Shown piece by piece: positions 1 through 6,479 of a stretch of DNA of 33,858 nucleotides. Numbering within the stretch: position 1 is the first letter of the stretch; every line of letters starts with the position of its first letter. A program made the position numbers and the translations under genes. The DNA is from Azospirillum halopraeferens DSM 3675. Its GTDB lineage: Bacteria; Pseudomonadota; Alphaproteobacteria; Azospirillales; Azospirillaceae. The notes under the pieces are model-generated. The model ran no database searches and was not told the DNA's origin. It was given only the letters and a program-made list of their open reading frames with translations. The DNA is taken from the NCBI RefSeq assembly GCF_000429625.1, contig NZ_AUCF01000043.1:1-33858 (forward strand), in the 5' to 3' direction.

Positions 1-1
1 C

Positions 2-301
2 GAGGGTTCCCGGGGGCCGGCCATCGGTGACCTCGGCGACCGGGGCGAGCGTCGGGGAAAAGCCGGTGCGGCGCTCGGCATCACGATCCAGCCGATCGCC
101 CGCGGCCGCAACGGCGTGTTCATCCCCACCGCAATCGCCCGGGTCGTGGAGCGCTCGTTTGCCTGGATCCCACGCTACCACCGATTGAACACCATCGTCG
201 AGCGGACGAAGGAGCACCTCGTCGCGTCCATCGAGATCGCCTTCGTCTCAATCCTTGCTCGGCGTCTGAAGCGGCTCACTGCCCAGGATCTCAGCGCATA
301 A
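2..301 (+). CDS. IS5-like transposase, 3' end only
   Basis: The frame is open from the left edge of the window to a TAA at 299-301, so the gene begins outside. The C-terminal part carries the IS5/IS4-type signature in which a conserved V-V-E-R-S-F-A-W block (around 146-169) is followed by R-Y-H-R-L and a helical tail rich in Ala, Leu and Arg. The Glu in V-E-R is the expected last residue of the DDE catalytic triad of IS5-family transposases. The stop lies only four bases before a probable terminal inverted repeat, which fits the compact layout of such elements. The first ~35 codons look less typical (low-complexity Gly/Arg/Glu), so the copy may be degenerate. The family is fairly sure; whether it is still active is not visible. 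Confidence 0.6.
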   Translation, partial: EGSRGPAIGDLGDRGERRGKAGAALGITIQPIARGRNGVFIPTAIARVVERSFAWIPRYHRLNTIVERTKEHLVASIEIAFVSILARRLKRLTAQDLSA

Positions 302-304
302 CAT

Positions 305-320
305 CTACGAACAGCCTCTC
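305..320. repeat. Probable right terminal inverted repeat of the IS5-like element
   Basis: The bases ctacgaacagcctctc follow the transposase stop at once. Read on the other strand the end is GAGAGGCTGTTCGTAG, which resembles the GAGGCTGTTCGT ends I associate with IS5-family (IS427-type) elements. The left end is outside the window, so the pair cannot be checked. Confidence 0.45.
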
Positions 321-370
321 AGAGTTGAACTACGTCCCCGCCGCACGGGCTTTCAACGGCTTGACGCTCC

Positions 371-1243
371 CTACAAAAGACTACTTTGAAATTTATCGAG
401 AAAAACCCTGAGCTTGGGAAGGATTTGCCTTCGTGATGGAAATACTGCCCAGATCGCAAGATCTCGTGGGGATGCGCCGTCAATATGTACGGGAACAAGG
501 CTGCCGTTCTGTAGCTCATCCTTCACGTCCCAGGCGGAAAGCTGTGCGAGGCCGAGACCGGAAACACATGCGGCGAGGAAACCGTCCACGCCGCTGGACG
601 AGAAGCGGCTGTTTACCCGCACCGATCGCTCCTTGCCATCAACTAAAAACTGCCAGTGTGTGAAGTTCGAGAAGGTAAGACATTCATGCTTGGCAAGATC
701 ATCGATCGTCTTTGGTATGCCACGCGCCGCAAGATAAGATGGGGAGGCATAGATGTGCTTAGGATTGTCTGCAAGCTTACGGGCAATCAGGCCTGAGTCC
801 TTCATTGGTGCGATTCGGATCGCGAGGTCTATTCCCGAGGCGACGATGTCGACGATCGCGTCGCTCAGTTCGAGGTCGATGCGGAGACCCGGTTGCTCAT
901 CCAGCAACTCGTGAATTATTGGCATGATACGTTTGCGGCCAAGCGTAACTGGCGCTGTTACGCGCAGCAGGCCCGTCGCACCGCCCGCCGTCGGCTGCAG
1001 CGTCTGACGGGCGGCCTCGTGGGTGTCCATGATCTCCGCGGCGAAAGGCTGAAATGCTTCTCCCTCCGGTGTGAGCGAGAGTGATCTGGACGTCCGATTG
1101 AAAAGACGAACTCCAAGTTCGTCTTCGAGCGACGCGAGCCTTCGTGTCGCGGCCATCGGCGTAAGCTTCAGATGTCGCGCAGCCCCGGAAAGGCTTCCGA
1201 TTCTCGCCGCGCCGAGGAAAACCTCAAGGCTCTGGATATCCAT
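371..1243 (-). CDS. LysR-family transcriptional regulator
   Basis: About 290 residues, the usual LysR length. The N-terminal winged helix-turn-helix (about residues 1-60 from the chosen start) has the typical pattern M-D-I-Q-S-L-E-V-F-L, then G-S-L-S-G-A-A-R-H-L and R-R-L-A-S-L-E-D-E-L-G-V-R-L-F-N-R-T. The rest is a periplasmic-binding-protein-like effector domain. It resembles the subgroup with L-L-R-V-T-A-P-V near residue 90. I choose the ATG at 1243 rather than the in-frame codon at 1270, because GAGG sits six bases upstream and the family begins at this M-D. It diverges from the Old Yellow Enzyme gene at 1349 with 105 bases between, the classic arrangement for a LysR regulator controlling its neighbour and itself. 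The effector is unknown; an electrophile or enone is a guess from the target gene. Confidence 0.9.
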   Translation of the reverse strand: MDIQSLEVFLGAARIGSLSGAARHLKLTPMAATRRLASLEDELGVRLFNRTSRSLSLTPEGEAFQPFAAEIMDTHEAARQTLQPTAGGATGLLRVTAPVTLGRKRIMPIIHELLDEQPGLRIDLELSDAIVDIVASGIDLAIRIAPMKDSGLIARKLADNPKHIYASPSYLAARGIPKTIDDLAKHECLTFSNFTHWQFLVDGKERSVRVNSRFSSSGVDGFLAACVSGLGLAQLSAWDVKDELQNGSLVPVHIDGASPRDLAIWAVFPSRRQILPKLRVFLDKFQSSLL

Positions 1244-1274
1244 CGCGACCTCAACGAAAAGCGTTATCATGCAT

Positions 1275-1285
1275 CACATAATGTG
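1275..1285. promoter_or_regulatory. Palindrome CACATAATGTG, candidate LysR operator
   Basis: A perfect 11-base dyad (CACAT-A-ATGTG) lies in the 105-base divergent interval, 32 bases from the LysR start and 63 bases from the reductase start. LysR proteins bind short dyads in such intervals, so the assignment is positional inference. No clear -35/-10 pair stands out. Confidence 0.45.
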
Positions 1286-1348
1286 CGTATGGCAACACTT
1301 ACCGTGGCGATGTACATCTTGTCCATAGACAGTCCAACAGAGGAAGAC

Positions 1349-2464
1349 ATGGCACAGGATGCTCTATTCAACCCGCTCCAACTCGGAGCAATGGCGCTCA
1401 AGCATCGCGTGGTGATGGCTCCTTTGACGCGAATGCGTGCCAAGCAGCCGGGTGATGTTCCTTATGAACTGAATGCCGAGTACTACGGCCAGCGCGCCAG
1501 TGAAGGCGGCCTTCTGATCACCGAAGCGACCGACATCAACCCATTCACAAAGGGCTACCGTTCGGTGCCGGGCGTCTACACGCCGGCGCAGATCGCGGGA
1601 TGGAAGAAGGTGACTGCGGCGGTCCACGCCAAGGGCGGGTTTATTGTGAATCAGATATGGCACGTCGGCCGTGTCTCGCACAGCTCGCTCCAGCCCGGTG
1701 GCGTCCTACCCGTCGCGCCGTCGGCGATCCCGGCTCCGGGCGAGGGTTTTAATGCGGACGGAATTGCGGTGCCCTATGAGACGCCGCGCGAACTGACGGT
1801 CGATGAGATCGCAGCCATCAAGGCCGATTTTGGTCAGGCCGCGCGGAACGCACGGGAGGCCGGTTTCGACGGCGTTGAGATTCATGGGGCGAACGGCTAT
1901 CTGCTCGACCAGTTCCTGCACGATGGCAGCAATCAGCGCACCGACGAATACGGCGGATCTGTCGAAAATCGCGCCCGTTTCCTTCTCGAAGTCGTCGATG
2001 CCGTGGTGGCCGGGATCGGCGGCGATAAGGTTGGCGTGCGCTTGTCGCCCTGGAGCGGCATCCTGGGGATGCAGGACTCCACCGGGCTCACGCTTTGGGA
2101 ACACGTGATCGCTGAACTCGGCAAGCGCAAGATCGCGTATCTCCACCTGATCGAGCCGCGCGCCGACTTCACCAACGACGAGAGGCCGTTGGACATGGAC
2201 GCGCCCGACGTTGCCGCCCTTTTCAAGAAGGCGTTTGGTGGTCCGATCATCTCGGCCGGCGGCTTTCTCCCGGACACGGCGGCGGCGGCAGTGGCTTCCG
2301 GCAAATCCGATGCCATCGCATTCGGCCGGCCGTTTATCGCGAACCCGGATCTGCCGGAGCGCATCAGAAACGGCGCGCCTCTCAACAAGCACAATCGGGC
2401 GACCTTCTACGGCGGCGCGGCAGAGGGTTACACGGATTATCCGTTCTTGGCTGCGGCAGAATAG
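1349..2464 (+). CDS. Old Yellow Enzyme family alkene reductase (NADH:flavin oxidoreductase)
   Basis: A 371-residue FMN TIM barrel of normal size for the family. It reduces activated C=C bonds of enones, nitroalkenes or similar electrophiles with NAD(P)H. Visible landmarks are the N-terminal L-F-N-P-L-Q-L-G and M-A-P-L-T-R-M-R-A (the Thr tunes the flavin), the central N-Q-I-W-H-V-G-R, the substrate-binding pair in I-H-G-A-N-G-Y-L-L (His and Asn), the N-Q-R-T-D-E-Y-G-G-S-V-E-N-R-A-R block, and a C-terminal G-R-P-F-I-A-N-P-D-L. The frame stays open further upstream, but the ATG at 1349 has AGGAAG just before it and gives the expected N terminus. The divergent LysR gene is the likely regulator. 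NemA/XenA-like activity is probable; the substrate cannot be read from the sequence. Confidence 0.95.
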   Translation: MAQDALFNPLQLGAMALKHRVVMAPLTRMRAKQPGDVPYELNAEYYGQRASEGGLLITEATDINPFTKGYRSVPGVYTPAQIAGWKKVTAAVHAKGGFIVNQIWHVGRVSHSSLQPGGVLPVAPSAIPAPGEGFNADGIAVPYETPRELTVDEIAAIKADFGQAARNAREAGFDGVEIHGANGYLLDQFLHDGSNQRTDEYGGSVENRARFLLEVVDAVVAGIGGDKVGVRLSPWSGILGMQDSTGLTLWEHVIAELGKRKIAYLHLIEPRADFTNDERPLDMDAPDVAALFKKAFGGPIISAGGFLPDTAAAAVASGKSDAIAFGRPFIANPDLPERIRNGAPLNKHNRATFYGGAAEGYTDYPFLAAAE

Positions 2465-2601
2465 GATCATGGCCGACCACGCTGAGGCGCTGAGGCACGG
2501 CATTCGTGCGCAGGTCGGGAGCAAGTAATGCCGCCGACCGCATGTCCGAAGTGGACGGCGCCAATGAAGAAATCATACCTGCTTGGTCGCCGCCGACACT
2601 A

Positions 2602-2697
2602 GGGTCTGTTGACATTCATCGTGTTTCCAAGACGACGGCAACAAGATGGATGGCGGCAGTGAGACCCTGCCCGATATCCGCCGCGCCATCTTCACCT
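2602..2697 (-). mobile_element. Possible 3' tail of an IS5-type element
   Basis: On the minus strand a reading frame ends in L-T-A-A-I-H-L-V-A-V-V-L-E-T-R followed by TGA at 2616-2618. Directly after it comes ATGTCAACAGACCC, and on the plus strand CTAG precedes GGGTCTGTTGACAT (2602-2615). A transposase stop a few bases inside a terminal repeat is the layout of short IS5-type elements. No larger transposase domain is recognisable upstream, so at most this is a scar. The rest of the 2465-2836 interval shows nothing I can identify. Confidence 0.35.
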
Positions 2698-2836
2698 GAC
2701 CGGACCGGTCAGGCCGACGCTTGCGAAAGGGTGCCGGCGCGCGGCCTCGTCCGATGCGGGGCCGCTGCCCTTTCGGCACGGCGATGCCGTGCAGGATCTC
2801 CGAAGCGCCGCTTCCCTCGAACCATGAGAACACGCC

Positions 2837-3751
2837 ATGAGTCTGGCACGTGTTGACCTGAATCTCTTGCTGGTGTTCGACGCGGTGATGATCGAGCGGA
2901 ACGTGACCCGCGCGGCGCAGCGGCTGGGCATGACGCAGCCGGCCGTCTCCAACGCGCTGGGCCGGCTGCGCCTGACGGTGAAGGACGACCTGTTCGTCCG
3001 CGCGACCGACGGCATGCGGCCGACGCCGCGCGCGTCGGACCTGTCGGTACCGATCCGCGAATGCCTCCAGCATCTGGAAATCTGCCTGGACCAAGCCGGG
3101 TTCGACCCGCTCACCACCAACCGCACCTTTAGGATCGGCATGTCGGAGTATTCCTCCGCCCTGATGCTGGAGCGGATCAGCCTTCGCCTGCGCGCGGAAG
3201 CCCCCAAGGCGCGGCTGCACACCATGCCCTTGACCCACCTGAACCTGACGGAATGGCTGGACAGCGGCGACATCGACCTGGCCATCTCGCCGCGCGTCCT
3301 GTCCGGCGACGTCTACCGCATGCAGCCGCTGTTCGGGGACAACTTCATGGTAGCGATGCGCCGGGACCATCCACTCGCCGCACGCCCGCTCGACCTCGAC
3401 GGCTATTGCGGGGCCGAACACATCCTGATCTCAATGAGCGGCAACACCAGCAGTCCGGTGGAGGAGGTAGTGCGCGCCACCGGCCGCAGCCGCAACATCG
3501 TGTTGACGGTGAACCATTTCCTGCTCGCCCTGAAGATGGCCGGCGACACCGACATGCTGCTGACGGCACCGGGCAAGCTCATCGGGCATTATCAGGGCGA
3601 GTACGGGCTGCACGTCGCGCCCTCGCCGATCGATGTGCCCTTTGGCGAGACCCGGATGACCTGGCACGTGCGCCTGGGCAGCCACCCGGCGCTGGACTGG
3701 TTTCGCGCCATGGTGGCCGAGGAGTGCAGCGTTCTGGTCGGAAGTCTCTAA
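2837..3751 (+). CDS. LysR-family regulator, NodD/SyrM-like subgroup
   Basis: A 304-residue LysR protein. Residues 1-65 form the DNA-binding domain, with V-D-L-N-L-L-L-V-F-D-A-V, N-V-T-R-A-A-Q-R-L-G-M-T-Q-P-A-V-S-N-A-L-G-R-L-R, and D-D-L-F-V-R-A-T-D-G-M-R-P-T-P. The last block is typical of the NodD-like branch (F-V-R-x-x-x-G-M-x-P-T). The effector domain contains F-R-I-G-M-S-E-Y and a late W-H-x-R-x-x-x-x-P-A-L-D-W-F-R-A-M motif, also common in that branch. It is not adjacent to nod genes. The gene downstream in the same direction, 83 bases away, encodes a small exported protein and is the nearest candidate target. The family is secure; the ligand and targets are unknown. Confidence 0.9.
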   Translation: MSLARVDLNLLLVFDAVMIERNVTRAAQRLGMTQPAVSNALGRLRLTVKDDLFVRATDGMRPTPRASDLSVPIRECLQHLEICLDQAGFDPLTTNRTFRIGMSEYSSALMLERISLRLRAEAPKARLHTMPLTHLNLTEWLDSGDIDLAISPRVLSGDVYRMQPLFGDNFMVAMRRDHPLAARPLDLDGYCGAEHILISMSGNTSSPVEEVVRATGRSRNIVLTVNHFLLALKMAGDTDMLLTAPGKLIGHYQGEYGLHVAPSPIDVPFGETRMTWHVRLGSHPALDWFRAMVAEECSVLVGSL

Positions 3752-3834
3752 GAAAAGCATATCTTCACTTCATCAAAGCCGCTCAATGCAAAGAACATAG
3801 GCAGCACATCAACCAAACAAAGGCAGGTACCGCC

Positions 3835-4401
3835 ATGAAGACGAACACCGCCATTGCTTCTACTGCCTTTGCGATTGCCGCACTGACCTCTGGAGCGAGC
3901 CATGCCGCCGACAGCCTCCAGGATCAGATCCAGCAGACCCGCCTGGCCGTTCACAACGCCAGCCCGGTTGCCGATCGAGCCGACCGTGAGGCCGCCTTCA
4001 TCAGCCTGAATGCGGCGGAAGGCCTCCAGCGCGCCGGCAACGCGGCCAAGGCCCAACAGTTCCTGAGCTTCGCCCGCGCCAAGCTCGGCCTGGACGGCGC
4101 CTCGTTCCATGCGGCGGCACCGGTTCTGGCGAAGCCCGCCGTGGCATCAGCCGGGAAGACGGGCAGCTTCGAGCAGCAGCTCGCGGAAGCCAGGATCGCC
4201 AGCCATAGCGTGTACCGCGACAGCCGCGAAACCGCGACGATCAACCTGAATGTGGCCCAATCGCTCAACGCCCAGGGCAAGCAGGCCGCGGCCCAGCAGT
4301 ATCTGGACGTCGCGCGCGGCCAGCTCGGCCTTGCCTCCCAGCCGCGGACCGAGTTCGCCGATATCGGCGAGATCGGCGGCCTCCCGGTGGACGCTCATTG
4401 A
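3835..4401 (+). CDS. Small exported protein with two helical repeats
   Basis: 188 residues starting at the ATG at 3835. The first 24 residues are a signal peptide (M-K-T-N, then an Ala-rich hydrophobic core, ending A-S-H-A before A-D), so the product should be periplasmic or secreted. The mature part has two related units of about 55 residues, residues ~28-87 and ~108-164. Each runs from a Q-x(5)-R start through a block of Ala-rich helix with E-A/T-A-x-I-x-L-N-x-A, then A-G/Q-x-x-A-K/A-A-Q-Q-F/Y-L, and ends R-A/G-K/Q-L-G-L. The repeats are predicted to be helical hairpins, somewhat like TPR units, but I recognise no named family. A short acidic tail follows. The gene sits 83 bases after the LysR gene and may be its target. 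Confidence 0.75.
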   Translation: MKTNTAIASTAFAIAALTSGASHAADSLQDQIQQTRLAVHNASPVADRADREAAFISLNAAEGLQRAGNAAKAQQFLSFARAKLGLDGASFHAAAPVLAKPAVASAGKTGSFEQQLAEARIASHSVYRDSRETATINLNVAQSLNAQGKQAAAQQYLDVARGQLGLASQPRTEFADIGEIGGLPVDAH

Positions 4402-4747
4402 CTACCATGTGGCGGGACGGGCCCTGGCTGCGGACGCCAGGGGTCAATTGCAGAACGAGAGATTGGGGAAGTCGCATTTCCGTCGCGCTGTTCTCCCTTG
4501 GTGTCCCGACCGCTTGTCAAACCGTCGGCTCCCCTCCGAGCAACCCCTTATCTCTGAGCCGCTGAGCAAGACGGCCGTCAACCGGGCGAAGGGCTGCCAG
4601 CATCAGGGTATGGTTTCCGCACCTTGAATATAGCGGAATAATCAACGTGACGCGATGGTGAATTGCCATCTTTTCGCCCGCTTATCCAGAGAAAAAATGT
4701 AAGAAACCGATCTATGTTTGGCGATGATTTAAGACGAGGATAAACAA
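4402..4747. other. Intergenic region without a recognisable gene
   Basis: I see no convincing coding frame here. Base composition falls to AT-rich from about 4620 to 4747, which suits a promoter for the following gene. GAGGA at 4735-4739 is a good ribosome binding site for the ATG at 4748. Confidence 0.6.
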
Positions 4748-4894
4748 ATGGCCGGTTCAAATTTATCCGATTCCACCAAGCCTCGCGCCGCACGCTGCTG
4801 CGTGGCAGCGTCGCCTTGGCCGCGGCGGCCGGCGTGCCTCTCGCTCCCGTCACCGCCTCTGCTGAACAGACAGGCAAGGAAACCGATATCATGA
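4748..4894 (+). pseudogene. Out-of-frame Tat leader of the following hydrolase
   Basis: The ATG at 4748 has a well placed GAGGA and opens a 48-codon frame that begins M-A-G-S-N-L-S-D-S-T-K-P and then turns to nonsense. In the next frame, from about 4783 to 4863, the bases encode S-R-R-T-L-L-R-G-S-V-A-L-A-A-A-A-G, a textbook twin-arginine signal peptide ending T-A-S-A and leading directly into the hydrolase. That frame has no start codon of its own before the Tat motif. Adding one base near 4779-4785 would join the two into one Tat-exported protein. As it stands, the leader frame ends in TGA at 4892-4894, overlapping the ATG of the hydrolase (ATGA), so the downstream enzyme could still be translated. 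The defect may be real or a sequencing error. Confidence 0.65.
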
Positions 4895-5724
4895 ACAGCA
4901 ATACCTTCACCACCAAGGACGGCACCCGGATCTTCTACAAGGATTGGGGCGCGGGCCAGCCGATCGTCTTCCACCATGGCTGGCCGCTGTCCTCGGACGA
5001 CTGGGACGCCCAGATGATGTTCTTCCTGGCGCAGGGCTATCGGGTGATCGCCCATGACCGGCGCGGGCACGGCCGTTCGAGCCAGACCGACACCGGCAAC
5101 GAGATGGACACATACGCCGCCGATGTCGCGGAGCTGGCCGCCCACCTCGACCTGAAGGACGCCATCCATGTCGGCCACTCGACAGGCGGCGGCGAGGTCA
5201 CCCGCTATGTCGCCCGGCATGGCGGCAACGGGCGCGTGGTGAAGGCCGTGCTGATCGGGGCGGTGCCGCCGATCATGCTGAGGACGCCGGCCAATCCGGG
5301 CGGCCTGCCCATCGAGGTGTTCGACGGCTTCCGCGCTGCCCTGGCCGCCAATCGTGCCCAGTTCTATCACGACGTGCCGGCCGGCCCCTTCTACGGTTTC
5401 AACCGCGAGGGGGCGAAGGTCTCGCAGGGCATCATCCGGAATTGGTGGCGCCAGGGCATGATCGGCGGGGCCAAGCCACAATACGATTGCATCAAGGCCT
5501 TCTCCGAAACCGACTTCACGGAAGACCTGAGGGCCATCGACGTGCCGGTCCTGGTCCTGCACGGCGACGACGACCAGATCGTCCCGATCGAGGACTCCGC
5601 CCTGCTCTCGGTCAAGCTGCTCAAGAAGGGCACGCTGAAGGTCTACAAGGGCCTGCCGCACGGCATGTGCACCACCCACGCCGACCTCATCAACCCCGAC
5701 CTGCTCGCCTTCGCCAAGGCCTGA
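4891..5724 (+). CDS. Alpha/beta hydrolase, non-heme chloroperoxidase type
   Basis: 277 residues from the ATG at 4891, matching the usual start of this family (short N terminus, then F-T-T-K-D-G-T-R-I-F-Y-K-D-W-G). The nucleophile elbow is G-H-S-T-G-G-G, the acid is in H-G-D-D-D-Q-I-V-P, and the His is in G-L-P-H-G-M near the C terminus. The oxyanion region is H-H-G-W-P-L. Members are esterases or perhydrolases that can make peracids and halogenate substrates in vitro. AAGGA upstream of 4891 can serve as ribosome binding site. The start is debatable: a twin-arginine leader lies just upstream, broken by one base, so the ancestral enzyme was probably exported and the present one would stay in the cytoplasm. 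The following interval, 5725-6018, shows no gene. Confidence 0.9.
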   Translation: MNSNTFTTKDGTRIFYKDWGAGQPIVFHHGWPLSSDDWDAQMMFFLAQGYRVIAHDRRGHGRSSQTDTGNEMDTYAADVAELAAHLDLKDAIHVGHSTGGGEVTRYVARHGGNGRVVKAVLIGAVPPIMLRTPANPGGLPIEVFDGFRAALAANRAQFYHDVPAGPFYGFNREGAKVSQGIIRNWWRQGMIGGAKPQYDCIKAFSETDFTEDLRAIDVPVLVLHGDDDQIVPIEDSALLSVKLLKKGTLKVYKGLPHGMCTTHADLINPDLLAFAKA

Positions 5725-6018
5725 TACCGCCCCCTGCTATGGTGCATGGAGACAGTAAGGCACTGTCATGTGTGGACGACCGCTGCACCGTGTAGCGTAC
5801 ATGAATGTTGAGCGATCTGCTCGGATAGTTGGCCTTTTTACTGGGGGGCAGTCAACGGCATGCCAGTATTTATCTCACAGCCGGCGATGTGAAGATACTA
5901 AGCGCTCACCTGGAGAAAGTTAGCATTAAACGATGCCATGTCTGCATGGAGGGATGTGATCGCAGCACAACCGTAGCAACTTCTTGGACATACCTAATAT
6001 TTGAAGAATGGGGGTTAT

Positions 6019-6477
6019 ATGATCTTCTTGAACATCAACGGCCAAGAGCGGGAGGTCGACGTTCCGGCCGACATGCCGCTGCTGTGGGTCCTGCGGGACG
6101 AGCTGAACATGACCGGCACGAAGTTCGGCTGCGGCATCGCCCAGTGCGGCGCCTGCACCGTGCACATCGACGGCACGCCCACGCGCTCCTGCGTGACGCC
6201 GGTCGAGGCCGCCGCCGGCACCGCCATCACGACCATCGAGGGCGTCCAGGGCAAGGCCGCCCAGGCCGTTCAGGCCGCCTGGCAGAAGATGGACGTCGTG
6301 CAGTGCGGCTATTGCCAGTCCGGCCAGATCATGAGCGCCATCGCGCTGGTGGCCGAGAACCAGAATCCGTCCGACGAGGACATCGACGCGGCGATGGACG
6401 GCAACGTCTGCCGATGCGCGACCTACCAGCGCATCCGGGCGGCCGTCAAGGACGCCGCCAAGACGATGAGGACCTGA
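6019..6477 (+). CDS. iorA: Isoquinoline 1-oxidoreductase-type hydroxylase, 2Fe-2S subunit
   Basis: 152 residues, the normal size of the small subunit of two-component molybdenum hydroxylases. The N-terminal plant-type [2Fe-2S] domain has C-G-I-A-Q-C-G-A-C plus a later Cys in R-S-C-V. The C-terminal four-helix [2Fe-2S] domain has C-G-Y-C-Q-S-G-Q-I-M and C-R-C. The subunit passes electrons from the molybdenum centre to an external acceptor. I prefer the ATG at 6019 (M-I-F-L-N-I-N-G) over the TTG at 6001, because family members start this way; the G-rich run at 6010-6014 can act as ribosome binding site. Its stop is two bases before the start of the large subunit, so the two are co-transcribed. 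No FAD subunit gene is present, as expected of the IorAB type. The substrate may be an aldehyde or N-heterocycle. Confidence 0.92.
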   Translation: MIFLNINGQEREVDVPADMPLLWVLRDELNMTGTKFGCGIAQCGACTVHIDGTPTRSCVTPVEAAAGTAITTIEGVQGKAAQAVQAAWQKMDVVQCGYCQSGQIMSAIALVAENQNPSDEDIDAAMDGNVCRCATYQRIRAAVKDAAKTMRT

Positions 6478-6479
6478 CC

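Noticed and set aside
4402..4747. Riboswitch or small RNA in the AT-rich interval before the hydrolase leader
   Set aside because: I could see no conserved stem set or known riboswitch core; the region is better explained as a promoter.
5829..6479. Upstream extension of the molybdopterin subunit to a 951-residue protein
   Set aside because: The extension runs in another frame through the iron-sulfur subunit gene and has no family sequence; the Tat leader after 6480 marks the true N terminus.
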